A DNA stretch of 64,000 nt from JBCDCY01 sp039180875 (GCA_039180875.1 JBCDCY010000012.1:1-64000), one strand, 5' to 3'. Shown: positions 54,145-63,746, counted from the stretch's first letter. Numbers and translations are program-made. Notes: generated by a model from the letters alone, not told the origin.

Positions 54145-55800
54145 ATGCGGAACCTAGCTGCAGCCACGGCCATCGCCGCCATGATGGCCTCGGGATCGTG
54201 GGCGCAAACCGCGGAAGAGCTGGCGAACGACACCGCGACCCCGGGCGATGTCCTGGTCTATGGCATGGGCTATGGCCAGAACCGCTACAGCCCGCTCGAT
54301 CAGATCAACACCGAGACCGTGGGGGGGCTGAGGCCGGTCTGGGCCTACAGCCTGAACGACAGCCGCGGGCAGGAGAGCTTTCCCCTGATCCACGAGGGGG
54401 TGATGTACCTCACCTCCCATGCCGCGACGATGGCGCTCGATGCGCGCACCGGGCGGCAGATCTGGCGCACAGCGGTCGAGTACCCGGCCGAGACACCGCG
54501 GGTGGCCTGCTGCGGCATCGTCAATCGCGGGGTGGCAATCCTCGACGGTACGCTCTACCGCACCACGCTGGATGCCAACGTCGTCGCCCTCGACATGGCG
54601 ACGGGGGAGGAGAAGTGGAAGACGAACTCCATCGACTTCAAGGCCGGCTACTCGATGACCGCCGCGCCTCTGATCGCCGACGGCGTGGTGATCGTCGGCA
54701 TCTCCGGCGGTGAGTACGGCATTCGCGGCTACCTCGAGGGCTATAACCCCGACACCGGCGAGCGCCTCTGGCGGACCTACACCGTGCCGGCGCCGGGCGA
54801 GCCCGGGTCGGAGACCTGGCCCGACGGCGATGCCTGGCAGCGCGGCGGCGGCCCGACCTGGCTGACCGGCACCTACGATCCGGAGGAGAACACTGTCTAC
54901 TGGGGCACCGGCAATGCCGGCCCCTGGAACCCGACGGTGCGGGAGGGGGACAATCTCTTCACCAACACCCTCCTGGCGCTCGATCCGAGATCCGGGGAGA
55001 TCAAGTGGCACTATCAGTTCTCGCCCAACGATCCCTACGACTATGACGGCACGAACGAGCTTATCCTGACCGAGCTGGACGGCCGGAAGGTCATCATCCA
55101 GGCCAACCGGAACGGGTTCCTCTACGTCATCGACCGGGAAACCGGCATGCCGATCGCGGCCAACAAGTTCGTCGATCGCGTGGACTGGGCCGAGAGCATC
55201 GACCTCACCACCGGCCGACCCGTTCAGAATGACGAGTTGAAGGCGAACCTGGTGGCCGGCGAGCAGGTGGAGTTCTGGCCCTCGGCCTTCGGCGGTAAGA
55301 ACTGGGCGCCGTCCTCGCTCTCGGCCTCCACCGGCTACATCTACGTCAATACCTTCAACATCGGCATGTTCTACACGGCCGTCGAGCCGCGCTACCGTGC
55401 CGGCACGTTCTATTTCGGTGCCGATTTCGCCTGGTCCTGGCCGGAGGGTGACCGCGGCAAACTGCGCGCCTTCGACCCGATGACGGGCGAGGTGCAGTGG
55501 GAACAACCCTCCGAGATGCCGCGCAACGCCGGCATCCTCTCCACCGGCGGCGACGTGGTGTTCACCGGCAACCAGAACGGTGACTTCGAGGCGTTTCACG
55601 CCGAGACCGGCGAGCAGCTCTGGGCCTTCAACACCGGCTCCGGCATCGTCGGCCAGCCGGTGACGTGGGAGATGGACGGTACCCAGTACGTCACCATCCT
55701 GAACGGCGGCGGCGCGGTCTACGCCCTGTTCTCGGGCGACGAGCGGTTGGCGCAATATCCGGCAGGGGGCAACGTCTGGACCTTCGCGCTCAGCAATTGA
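54145..55800 (+). CDS. PQQ-dependent alcohol dehydrogenase with lanthanide-type ligands
   Basis: A 551-residue quinoprotein with signal peptide (cleavage after S-W-A). The eight-bladed propeller contains the adjacent Cys122-Cys123 ring near PQQ, repeated W-motifs, Glu190, Asn257 and the catalytic Asp299 in Y-D-Y-D-G. Asp301, two residues after the catalytic base, is the residue that distinguishes lanthanide-dependent XoxF/ExaF/PedH enzymes from calcium enzymes, which have Ala there. It oxidises alcohols in the periplasm and passes electrons to the cytochrome c encoded 4 bp downstream. It is shorter than typical XoxF (about 600). Substrate range is unknown. Confidence 0.9.
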   Translation: MRNLAAATAIAAMMASGSWAQTAEELANDTATPGDVLVYGMGYGQNRYSPLDQINTETVGGLRPVWAYSLNDSRGQESFPLIHEGVMYLTSHAATMALDARTGRQIWRTAVEYPAETPRVACCGIVNRGVAILDGTLYRTTLDANVVALDMATGEEKWKTNSIDFKAGYSMTAAPLIADGVVIVGISGGEYGIRGYLEGYNPDTGERLWRTYTVPAPGEPGSETWPDGDAWQRGGGPTWLTGTYDPEENTVYWGTGNAGPWNPTVREGDNLFTNTLLALDPRSGEIKWHYQFSPNDPYDYDGTNELILTELDGRKVIIQANRNGFLYVIDRETGMPIAANKFVDRVDWAESIDLTTGRPVQNDELKANLVAGEQVEFWPSAFGGKNWAPSSLSASTGYIYVNTFNIGMFYTAVEPRYRAGTFYFGADFAWSWPEGDRGKLRAFDPMTGEVQWEQPSEMPRNAGILSTGGDVVFTGNQNGDFEAFHAETGEQLWAFNTGSGIVGQPVTWEMDGTQYVTILNGGGAVYALFSGDERLAQYPAGGNVWTFALSN

Positions 55801-55804
55801 TCCG

Positions 55805-56179
55805 ATGCGCGCCCACGCCGCGATAGCGCTGGCGTTGGCCCTGATGGCGGGGCCAACGTTCGCCGAGGAACAGGCCGAGTTCCCCCGCGTGTTCCACGCC
55901 GGGGAGACGGCCTACAAGAACCTCTGCGCCCACTGCCACGGGCTGGAGATGGTTAACTCGGGCGTGTCGTCCTACGATCTCCGCCAATGGCCCAAGGACG
56001 ATCGGGAGGGCTTCGAGGACAGCGTGCGCAACGGCATGGGTGACATGCCCGCGTGGGCGGATGTGCTGTTCCCGGAGGAGTATGTGGCGCTTTGGGCCTA
56101 TGTCGTCACCCGCGCCGGGCAAGAGCCGCTGCCTGAGGGCCTCGCGGAGGAATTCGACGCCATCCTGAACGGCGGCTGA
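55805..56179 (+). CDS. Periplasmic cytochrome c, electron acceptor of the PQQ dehydrogenase
   Basis: A 124-residue c-type cytochrome with a signal peptide ending at about A-G-P-T-F-A and one haem motif C-A-H-C-H at residues 41-45. The axial Met is probably in G-M-G-D-M-P-A-W. It starts 4 bp after the dehydrogenase stop, as in xoxF-xoxG or exaA-exaB pairs, so it most likely accepts electrons from the quinoprotein. Confidence 0.88.
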   Translation: MRAHAAIALALALMAGPTFAEEQAEFPRVFHAGETAYKNLCAHCHGLEMVNSGVSSYDLRQWPKDDREGFEDSVRNGMGDMPAWADVLFPEEYVALWAYVVTRAGQEPLPEGLAEEFDAILNGG

Positions 56180-56182
56180 GCC

Positions 56183-57139
56183 GTGTTGCGGCTTTCCAGC
56201 CTCGTTGCGCTGGTCGCGCTCGGCCTCAGTGGCCTGACCGCCCCGCCGGTCTCCGCAAATGGCGATCTGACGGTCTGCCTGCCGCGCAATGCCGGCGTGA
56301 TCGCCGGGCGGCGCCTGACCGGTGGCAGCGGCTTTGACTTTCGCATGTCCGAGGCCGTCGCCGCGCGCCTGGGGCAGTCCCTGACGGTCGTCTGGTACGA
56401 AAACGAGTTGGAGGAGGAGAGCGATCCGCTGATGGAGACCTATGCCATGCTCTCCTACCGCCTCTGCGATCTCGTGCCCGGCCATCCCCGATATGTCGGC
56501 GCGGTCGGCACGCCGAGCTTTGCCCGCGCCTCCCTGCCGCGCTGGCTCGGTATGCCCCGCGACGTCGATCCGCTGACGGGGCTCTTGAAGGACCGCTTGG
56601 CCGGTTATGTCGACGTGGCGCCGATTGCGGTGAGCGCGGGCTACATGCGCTCGGAGATCGGCCTAGTCTATCGCGAGGGAACGCCGGAGCCCACGGGGCT
56701 GAACGACACAGGCGGGCGCGCCCTCGCCGTGCAGCAGGGCGTCTTGAGCGGGGCCATCGCCATGCTGCAATCCACGCCGGAAGTGCGCGCCAAGATCACG
56801 ACCCACAATCCGGGGCCAGGGTTCCTTTGGGACGTGGAAAGCGGTGGCGGCGATCTGGCGATCATCGACGTGCCGGCTTTCGACACCCACATGGCGGCCA
56901 ATCCGTTCAGCGCCCTCCGCCTCGCCGCTTGGCGCCATGGGTTCGGGATGGATCTCGGCTTTGCGGCACTGGCTGAGAATCAGGCGCTGCTGGACGAGGT
57001 GAGCGAGGCCCTCGAGGCGCTGGTGACCTCGGGTGAGGCCGCGGCCCTGGCTGGGGAGGAGGGACTGACCTACGCCCCACCCCGGGACGAGGCGCTGGCG
57101 CCCCCGCTGACCCGGGCGTCGTTGCTGGCGCTGCAATGA
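56183..57139 (+). CDS. XoxJ/MxaJ-like periplasmic binding protein
   Basis: A 318-residue family 3-type solute-binding protein starting with GTG, with signal peptide ending near P-P-V-S-A-N. It shows L-T-V-C-L-P-R-N-A-G and the L-I-x-x-D-V-P-type strand (A-I-I-D-V-P-A-F-D). Proteins of this family accompany PQQ dehydrogenases (MxaJ, XoxJ), where they are thought to assist activation of the dehydrogenase, not transport. It follows the cytochrome by 3 bp, completing a dehydrogenase-cytochrome-J operon. Confidence 0.82.
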   Translation: MLRLSSLVALVALGLSGLTAPPVSANGDLTVCLPRNAGVIAGRRLTGGSGFDFRMSEAVAARLGQSLTVVWYENELEEESDPLMETYAMLSYRLCDLVPGHPRYVGAVGTPSFARASLPRWLGMPRDVDPLTGLLKDRLAGYVDVAPIAVSAGYMRSEIGLVYREGTPEPTGLNDTGGRALAVQQGVLSGAIAMLQSTPEVRAKITTHNPGPGFLWDVESGGGDLAIIDVPAFDTHMAANPFSALRLAAWRHGFGMDLGFAALAENQALLDEVSEALEALVTSGEAAALAGEEGLTYAPPRDEALAPPLTRASLLALQ

Positions 57140-57384
57140 CGGCCTGAACGGCGGCGCGCTCCTGCTGGCGTGCCTCCTGCCGGGCGGCCAACCGGATAGG
57201 GCCGAGGCTCACCAACCCCGCGCCAGCGAAAAAATTCAGACCGCGGGATATGGCGCCCAACCTCAGGGCGTCCGCGCCGCGCCGTGTTCCTTCTAGCATC
57301 GACGACGTTGCCGGGTCCCGCGCACGCAGGTCGCGGAGCGGCAGGTGCAGAGGAACGACCTGCGCTTGAATAGGGAGGTCACAC

Positions 57385-58650
57385 ATGAAGAAGGCACTTA
57401 TCGCCTCAGTCTCAAGCCTGGCCCTGCTGGTCCCCGCTGGCGCCCTGGCCCAGGATGACCCCGTCCGGTTCGGCGTCCTCGTCGCCCTCGAAGGCGCCTT
57501 TGCCGAAGGCGGTGCCGACGGCGTGCGCAACGTCGAACTGGCGATCGAGCAGGCCGGCGGCACCGCCGGGGGGCGCCCGATCGAGATCGTCGTCGCGCCG
57601 ACCGACACGACGCCCGACACCACCGTCCGCCAGGCCCGCAAGCTGATCGAGCAGGACGGCGTCGACATCATCCTCGGGCCGCTCTCGGGCTCGGAGGGCA
57701 TCGCCATGCGCGACTACGCCAAGACGATCCCGGACAACACCGTGATCAACGGCATCTCCGGCGCGCTCGAGACCACCTATGTCGATCCGGCGGAGAACTT
57801 CTTCCGCTTCAACCTGGACGGCGCACAGTGGGGTGCCGGCCTTGGCACCTATGTGGTGGAGGAAAAGGGCTGGACCCGCGTGGCCACGGTCGCCGCGGAC
57901 TATTCCTTCGGCTACACCAACTTCCTCGGGTTCGCGGTGGACTTCTGCCGCTCCGGCGGTGAGATCGTCGATCGGTTCTGGGTGCCGCTCGGCTCGTCCG
58001 ACTTCGGTGGCGTGATCGCGGCGCTGCCCGACGATGTGGATGCGATCTATCTCGGCGTGGGCGGCACGGACGCGATCAACTTCCTGAACCAGTACAATCA
58101 GGCTGGGTCAGAGACCAACCTGATCGGCGGCACGATCATGGCCGATCCGACGGTGCTCACCTCGCGCGGGCGCGCGAAAGAGGCGCTGATCGGCACGCCG
58201 ACCTCAGGCCCGCTGGCCGAAGACAACCCTGACGAGGCCTGGCAGGCCTATGTCACCGCCTATCAGGAGGCGTTCCCGGAGGATGAGCGCTTCCCCTCGC
58301 CGTCGCTCTTCGGCGTCGGCTACTACGTCGCGACCTTGGCCGCGATCCAGGGCTTAAACGAGGTCGACGGCGATCTGTCCGACGGCCATGCCGCCTTCCG
58401 CGAGGCGCTGTCGAGCGTACCTCTGGAGACCCCGCTCGGCACCGTGACCTTGAACGAGAACCGCCAGGCCACCGGATCGGTGTTCATCAACGAGGTGGTC
58501 GAGGACGGCGACGGCGGCCTGCGCAACGAGTTCAAGGCGCGCACCGACAACGTCAACCAGACCTTGGGTATGACGGCGGAGGAATTCGCCGCCATGGGCC
58601 TGCCGTCCCGCGACACGCCGGACTGCGCAGCGCTCCGCGAAGGGGGCTGA
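57385..58650 (+). CDS. Liv-type ABC transporter periplasmic binding protein
   Basis: A 421-residue Leu/Ile/Val-binding-type protein with signal peptide ending A-G-A-L-A-Q. It has the family opening F-G-V-L-V-A-L-E-G-A-F-A and D-G-V-D-I-I-L-G-P-L-S-G. Two Cys near the C-terminus (D-F-C-R and P-D-C-A) may form a disulfide. Its partner permeases lie 2.2 kb downstream, separated by an Fe-ADH-like and an AraC gene. In the alcohol-oxidation context the ligand may be an acid or amide, not an amino acid. Confidence 0.88.
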   Translation: MKKALIASVSSLALLVPAGALAQDDPVRFGVLVALEGAFAEGGADGVRNVELAIEQAGGTAGGRPIEIVVAPTDTTPDTTVRQARKLIEQDGVDIILGPLSGSEGIAMRDYAKTIPDNTVINGISGALETTYVDPAENFFRFNLDGAQWGAGLGTYVVEEKGWTRVATVAADYSFGYTNFLGFAVDFCRSGGEIVDRFWVPLGSSDFGGVIAALPDDVDAIYLGVGGTDAINFLNQYNQAGSETNLIGGTIMADPTVLTSRGRAKEALIGTPTSGPLAEDNPDEAWQAYVTAYQEAFPEDERFPSPSLFGVGYYVATLAAIQGLNEVDGDLSDGHAAFREALSSVPLETPLGTVTLNENRQATGSVFINEVVEDGDGGLRNEFKARTDNVNQTLGMTAEEFAAMGLPSRDTPDCAALREGG

Positions 58651-58667
58651 CACCTCCTCCTCGTGGT

Positions 58668-58689
58668 GGGGCCGGCTCAGCCCGGCCCC
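58668..58689 (+). terminator. Hairpin downstream of the Liv-type binding protein gene
   Basis: Stem ggggccgg (58668-58675) with ccggcccc (58682-58689) and loop ctcagc, 18 bp after the binding-protein stop. No U-tract is seen. It probably stabilises the binding-protein mRNA or reduces read-through to the downstream Fe-ADH gene. Confidence 0.6.
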
Positions 58690-58769
58690 GCCATTCCCCA
58701 AGTAAGTGAATTCGCGCGCGCTAGGTCGCGCTGGGCTGCGAACCGCTCCGTGACGAGAGGGGCCGGGCG

Positions 58770-59810
58770 ATGTCTCTCATCCTCTACCTCACGCGGATCC
58801 ACTTCGCCGATGGCGTGCTGGAGGATGCGCTGGGCGAGGAGGCGAAGCGCCACGCCATCGCGCGGCCGCTCATCCTGACGGAGAACAGCCCGGCGGCCGC
58901 GCCATGGTTGGACCGGGTGATCGACGCTTTACCCGGGAAGGCACCGCCGACCCTTGTCAGCGCCGATCCGCAGGGGCCCGCGGCCGCGGACCGGCAGCGC
59001 GTGCAGACGGCCCTGAACGAAGGAGCCTGCGACGGCATCGTGGCGCTTGGCGAGCGTCGGACCCTCGACCTCTCCCGGGTCTTCGCCGCCGCCGACGTGC
59101 CGGTGATTGCGCTGCCCACCACGACGGAGACGATCGGCCTTGGCCCGATTGCGCCGCACATCTGGTCGCGTCCGGCGCGGCGGCCGCCGGTGCCCTCGGC
59201 CATCCTCTGCGATCCGACGCTCACGACCGGGCTCGACCCCGCCGCCACTGCCGCTGCGGGGATGGGCGTTCTGGTCCAATGCCTCGAGAGTTTTCTGAGC
59301 ACCACCTTCAACCCCCCCGCCGACGGCATCGCGCTGGACGGCTTGCGCCGGGCGGCCGGATCGCTGGAGCGCTCGGTCGCCGACGGTGCCGACCTTGACG
59401 CGCGCCGCGATCTGCTGGCCGCCGCCCTCAACGCCGGGCTCGCGGCCGAAAAGGGCTTCGGCGGGATCGAAGCGGCGGCCCATGGGCTCGAGGCCGCCTC
59501 GCACCGTCGCGCGGGGCGCTTCCGGGGGGCGCTCCTGGCCAAGGTGCTTGCCTTCAACGCCCCGGCGATCGAGGACCGCTTCGCCGCGATCCGCGCAACC
59601 CTCGGCCTGCCGCCGCGGGCCGATATCGCCGCGCATCTGAGCGCATTGGCGGAGCGGATCGGGCTGCCGCTCAGCCTCTCGGAGGCCGGGATTGCCGCCC
59701 CGGTGCTGCCCGATGCGGCGGCCCGCGCGGCCGCCGATCCTGCCAACCGCACCAACCCGCGCCACGCAATCGCCACCGATTATGAGAGCATCCTGCGCGC
59801 CACTCTCTGA
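58770..59810 (+). CDS. Iron-ADH-fold protein with altered metal ligands
   Basis: A 346-residue member of the iron-containing alcohol dehydrogenase superfamily: the N-terminal nucleotide domain has D-G-I-V-A-L-G-E and L-P-T-T-T-E-T-I-G. In the helical domain, the expected D-A-L-x-H motif reads V-L-V-Q-C-L-E-S, so the Asp and the first His ligand appear replaced. One His remains in A-A-A-H-G-L-E and another in A-S-H-R. It may use another metal arrangement or may have lost dehydrogenase activity. It lies between the binding-protein and AraC genes. Confidence 0.8.
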   Translation: MSLILYLTRIHFADGVLEDALGEEAKRHAIARPLILTENSPAAAPWLDRVIDALPGKAPPTLVSADPQGPAAADRQRVQTALNEGACDGIVALGERRTLDLSRVFAAADVPVIALPTTTETIGLGPIAPHIWSRPARRPPVPSAILCDPTLTTGLDPAATAAAGMGVLVQCLESFLSTTFNPPADGIALDGLRRAAGSLERSVADGADLDARRDLLAAALNAGLAAEKGFGGIEAAAHGLEAASHRRAGRFRGALLAKVLAFNAPAIEDRFAAIRATLGLPPRADIAAHLSALAERIGLPLSLSEAGIAAPVLPDAAARAAADPANRTNPRHAIATDYESILRATL

Positions 59811-59936
59811 GCGGCGGCGCGCACGGCCCGTTTTGTCGCCAACGCGACTTGCGGTATCGTCGGGAAAACCGAGCGCGGCCGCCGTATCGGTCGACGCCAA
59901 AAAATATAAAGAAAACCAGCGCCCTAGGGGGGTTCT

Positions 59937-60767
59937 ATGAGCGAGTCTCTGGCCGTCTTCCACGGCCCTTTCGGACGTGTCTGCCTCTACTCGATGGACC
60001 GCCGCATGGTGCCCCATGGCCACCGCGAAGGGCATCTTATCTTCCATGTCCAAGGTCCGGCGGCGACGCTGGACGTGAACGGCAAGGCCTGGCCCCTGGC
60101 GCCCGGTCAGGCCGTCGCGGTGAGCCCTTGGGAGGCGCATCACTACGTGCCGATCACCAGCCGCGAGCCGACGCTCGCCTTGGTCCTCTACATCCGGCCC
60201 TCCTGGTTCTTAGAGGTGGCGCGGCGGGCCTCGGCCTCGCTCTGTTTCGGGCGAACCGGCATCGAAGTGACCGACCACCTGTCGCGCCTGGTCTTCGGCA
60301 CGGCGCACGCCATGCTGGACGACGACAGCACGGACCTGTCGATCGAGGATCAGGTCTGCGATCTCAGCCAACTGGCCTTCGACCAGTCCTGGCAGTGGAC
60401 GCCGCGCGGGGCGGACTTCACCGGCCCGGACATGCCGCGGCGTGATTTTCGGATCCGCAAGGCGTTGAAGGCGATGCAATCGCGCATCGGCGACATGATC
60501 GAGCTCGACACCGTCGCGCGGGAGGCAGGCCTGTCCCGCCCACACTTCTACAAGCTGTTCCGGGCGCAGATCGGCCTGACGCCGAACCTCTACATGAACG
60601 CCCTCAGGATGGAGCGGGCGATCGACCATTTGGTGAACTCGGACCAACCGGTGGCCGAGATCGGCTTCGATCTGGGCTTCTCGAGCCAGGCCAGCTTCTC
60701 CCGCTTCTTCATCAGCAACGGCGCCGTGCCGCCATCGGCCTATCGGCGCAGCGTCCACGTCGCCTGA
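59937..60767 (+). CDS. AraC-family transcriptional regulator
   Basis: A 276-residue regulator. The N-terminal cupin-like sensing domain shows H-G-H-R-E-G-H-L-I-F-H and A-V-S-P-W-E-A-H-H-Y. The C-terminal double helix-turn-helix contains A-R-E-A-G-L-S-R-P-H-F-Y-K-L-F and the closing I-G-F-D-L-G-F-S-S-Q-A-S-F-S-R-F-F. It probably controls the surrounding alcohol-oxidation and transport genes in response to a small organic inducer. Confidence 0.9.
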   Translation: MSESLAVFHGPFGRVCLYSMDRRMVPHGHREGHLIFHVQGPAATLDVNGKAWPLAPGQAVAVSPWEAHHYVPITSREPTLALVLYIRPSWFLEVARRASASLCFGRTGIEVTDHLSRLVFGTAHAMLDDDSTDLSIEDQVCDLSQLAFDQSWQWTPRGADFTGPDMPRRDFRIRKALKAMQSRIGDMIELDTVAREAGLSRPHFYKLFRAQIGLTPNLYMNALRMERAIDHLVNSDQPVAEIGFDLGFSSQASFSRFFISNGAVPPSAYRRSVHVA

Positions 60768-60880
60768 CTTTGCCGGGGGGCGGCAGAAGGAACAGACCCT
60801 CGGGTATGCAGTCGCCCGCCGCGCGGCGCTAGGCTTGCGCACCGGCCGCAGCGTTGCGGGACCGGCCAAGGCGTGAGGCC

Positions 60881-61894
60881 ATGCAAGACTTCGTCAGGCG
60901 GCATCCGATCTGGTCCCTGCTCATCGCGCTCGTCGTCGCGGTGCTGCTGTGGCTGATCTTCGCCCCCTGGTCGGAAGAGATGGTCGCCGTCCTCGGCCGC
61001 AAACGGGTGTTCCTGAACGGCATCTTCGGCGGCGTCACCCTCGGCGCGCTCTACTTCCTCGTGGCCTCCGGCTTCACCCTGATCTTCGGCCTGATGCGCA
61101 ACGTCAATCTCGCCCACGGCTCGCTCTACCTGGTCGGCGGCTACCTGGGGTTCGAGATTTCCGAGGCGACGGGCTCCTGGCTGTTCGCCTTTCCCGTCGT
61201 CTTCGTCGTCGTCGCGATCCTGGGCCTGATCCTGCAGAACCAGGTGTTCCGGCGGATGGAGGGGGAGGAGATCCGCCAGACCATGGTGACCATCGGCCTG
61301 TCGGTGGTGTTTGCCGATCTGATGCTCTGGATCTGGGGCGGTCAGTCCTACACGGTGTTCTCGCCGGACTGGCTGTCGGGGCCGATGACGCTCCCGGTGA
61401 TCTCGACGATCCGGGACACAGGCGAGGTCGTCTATCTCCGCTACCCGGCCGTGCGGATGGCGATCCTGCTCGCTGCCATCGTCATCGGCGTGGCGATGTG
61501 GCTGGTGCTGAACCGCACCCGGCTCGGCATGCTGGTCCGCGCCGGCGTCGATGATCGGGAGATGCTGGCCGCCTCGGGCGTGCGGATCCAGTACGTGTTC
61601 CTCGCCGTCTTCGCCTTCGGCGCCGGCCTGGCCGGGATCGCCGGGATTGTCGGCGGGACCTTCCAGTCGCTCTCGCCGGGGGAGGATACAAGGTTCCTCC
61701 TGGCCAGCCTCGTCGTCGTCATCGTCGGCGGCATGGGCTCGATCCCCGGGGCGGCGATCGGCGCGCTGATCATCGGGCTGTCGGAGCAGTTGGGCCTGAT
61801 CTACGCGCCTACCTACTCGGTCGTCTTCACCTTCCTGATCATGGCCGCCGTGCTGGCCTTCCGGCCCCAGGGCCTGCTGGGCGAGGCGCGATAG
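60881..61894 (+). CDS. livH: Branched-chain-type ABC permease (LivH-like)
   Basis: A 337-residue inner-membrane protein with eight to nine hydrophobic segments. It shows the LivH pattern G-F-T-L-I-F-G-L-M-R-N-V-N-L-A-H-G-S, and the cytoplasmic A-A-S-G-V-R-I coupling loop. The start ATG at 60881 was preferred because the frame upstream is basic and short. Its stop is directly followed by the livM start. Confidence 0.9.
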   Translation: MQDFVRRHPIWSLLIALVVAVLLWLIFAPWSEEMVAVLGRKRVFLNGIFGGVTLGALYFLVASGFTLIFGLMRNVNLAHGSLYLVGGYLGFEISEATGSWLFAFPVVFVVVAILGLILQNQVFRRMEGEEIRQTMVTIGLSVVFADLMLWIWGGQSYTVFSPDWLSGPMTLPVISTIRDTGEVVYLRYPAVRMAILLAAIVIGVAMWLVLNRTRLGMLVRAGVDDREMLAASGVRIQYVFLAVFAFGAGLAGIAGIVGGTFQSLSPGEDTRFLLASLVVVIVGGMGSIPGAAIGALIIGLSEQLGLIYAPTYSVVFTFLIMAAVLAFRPQGLLGEAR

Positions 61895-62959
61895 ATGGCC
61901 CTGATCGAAACCCGCAAGCGCCCGGTGGTCGAGGCCACGTGGCTCGAGAAGATCCCGGTGGCATGGTGGGCCATCGTGCTGATCCTGCTGACCATGCCGG
62001 CCTGGGCCAACGACTTTGTGCTCTTCCAGGTCATGGGCTGGACGTTCATCCTGGGCATGATCGCCCTGTCGCTGATGTTCCTGGCCGGCTACGGCGGCAT
62101 GGTCAGCCTGATCCAGATGTCGGTGGCGGCGATGGCCGGCTATATGGTCGCGATCTTCGGCAACTCCGGCATGGGCGAGATCAGCATGGGGCTGCCCTGG
62201 TGGTTAACCATCCCGATCGCCATCGTCATCGCCGCGATCTTCGGCACCATGGTCGGCGCGCTCGCGGTGCGGACCGAGGGCATATACACGATCATGATCA
62301 CCCTCGCGATCGCGGCCGCGTTCTTCTACTTCACGCGGCAGAACTACGCGATCTTCAACGGGTATTCGGGCTTCAACCTGGTGGTGCCGCCGATGCTGTT
62401 CGGCGTCGATTGGCGGGCGCCGATGCCGTTCTACTACCTGACGCTCGGCTGCGCGGCGATCTGCTACGGCGCGGTGGTCTATGTCGCGCGCGCGCCGTTC
62501 GGGCTGGCACTGCAAGGGGTGCGGGACAATCCCCGGCGGATGGCGGCGCTCGGCTTCAACGTCACCGCCCACCGGATCGCCGCCTACACTTTCGCCAGTG
62601 TGATCGCAGCCATCGGCGGCATTCTCCTGGTCTGGCAGAACGCCCAGATCGCCCCGGGGACGGCGGGTATCCCGGCGGTGATCGACGTTTTGGTGATCGC
62701 GGTGATCGGCGGCCTCGCGCGGCCCATCGGCCCCTTTATCGGCGCGCTGATCTATGTCTTGCTGCGCACCTTCTCGCCCGACGTGCTGACGGCCTTCGAC
62801 CTCTCGGGCGAGCGTTTCAAGCTGGTGATCGGGCTTGGCTTTCTGGCCATCGTCTTCTTCTCGCCGGACGGCGTTCTCGGCCTGTGGGAGCGTTGGAGGG
62901 CGCGGCGCGACAGCGCCCGCGATCCGCTGACAGGGGCGCGCGATGACGCTGCTGGATAG
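61895..62959 (+). CDS. livM: Branched-chain-type ABC permease (LivM-like)
   Basis: A 354-residue inner-membrane permease with G-Y-G-G-M-V-S-L-I-Q-M-S and R-D-N-P-R-R-M-A-A-L-G-F-N-V coupling region, typical of LivM/UrtC. The ATG follows the livH stop without spacing, and the 3' end overlaps livG by 17 bp. It forms a heterodimeric channel with LivH. Confidence 0.9.
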   Translation: MALIETRKRPVVEATWLEKIPVAWWAIVLILLTMPAWANDFVLFQVMGWTFILGMIALSLMFLAGYGGMVSLIQMSVAAMAGYMVAIFGNSGMGEISMGLPWWLTIPIAIVIAAIFGTMVGALAVRTEGIYTIMITLAIAAAFFYFTRQNYAIFNGYSGFNLVVPPMLFGVDWRAPMPFYYLTLGCAAICYGAVVYVARAPFGLALQGVRDNPRRMAALGFNVTAHRIAAYTFASVIAAIGGILLVWQNAQIAPGTAGIPAVIDVLVIAVIGGLARPIGPFIGALIYVLLRTFSPDVLTAFDLSGERFKLVIGLGFLAIVFFSPDGVLGLWERWRARRDSARDPLTGARDDAAG

Positions 62960-63740
62960 TCGCGACACGGCGGAACGGTTGGGCTCGGTCAGCTCCGGCA
63001 ATGCGCTGGAGCTGCGCGGCGTGACCAAGATGTTCGGCGCCCTAGCGGCGATCCGCGACATCACGCTGACCGTCCGCTCGGGCGAGCGGCGCGCCGTACT
63101 CGGCTCGAACGGCGCGGGCAAGACCACGCTTTTCAACTGCGTGACCGGGGACTTCTACCCCACCAGCGGCACCGTCCGGCTGTTCGGCGAAGACGTGACG
63201 GTATTCCCAGCCCATGAGCGCATCCGGCGCGGACTGCGGCGGACCTATCAGATCAGCCTGCTTTTCAATGGACTGACGGTGGCCGACAACGTCTATCTCG
63301 CCTGTCGGGGTGTGTCGCGCGGGCGGTTTTCCTTCCTGCGGCCGCGGGCCAGCGACACCCTACTCGCCCGCGCTGACGAGCTGATCGAGGCCGTCCACCT
63401 CACGCCCTGGCGCGACACCGCCGTCGCGCATCTCAGCTACGGCCAGCAGCGCCAATTGGAGATCGCGCTCGCGCTGGCCGGTGCGCCGCGGATCATCCTG
63501 TTCGACGAGCCGGCCGCCGGTCTCTCACCGGCCGAACGGGCCGAGCTTGTGGCGATCCTGAACGGCCTGCCGGAGCATATCGGCTACATCATCATCGAGC
63601 ACGACATGGATGTGGCCCTGCGCGTCGCCGAGCGGGTGACGATGATGCACAACGGCCTGGTCTTCAAAGAAGGCACGCCAGAGGAGATCGAGAACGACGA
63701 GGAGGTCCAGGAACTCTATCTGGGTGACGGGCATGAGTAG
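62943..63740 (+). CDS. livG: Branched-chain-type ABC ATPase (LivG-like)
   Basis: A 265-residue ATPase with Walker A G-S-N-G-A-G-K-T-T, the LivG-type R-G-L-R-R-T-Y-Q-I-S Q-loop, the signature region L-S-Y-G-Q-Q-R-Q-L-E, and Walker B I-I-L-F-D-E-P-A-A-G-L-S. It overlaps livM and is followed 6 bp later by livF. Confidence 0.9.
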   Translation: MTLLDSRDTAERLGSVSSGNALELRGVTKMFGALAAIRDITLTVRSGERRAVLGSNGAGKTTLFNCVTGDFYPTSGTVRLFGEDVTVFPAHERIRRGLRRTYQISLLFNGLTVADNVYLACRGVSRGRFSFLRPRASDTLLARADELIEAVHLTPWRDTAVAHLSYGQQRQLEIALALAGAPRIILFDEPAAGLSPAERAELVAILNGLPEHIGYIIIEHDMDVALRVAERVTMMHNGLVFKEGTPEEIENDEEVQELYLGDGHE

Positions 63741-63746
63741 GCGGGC

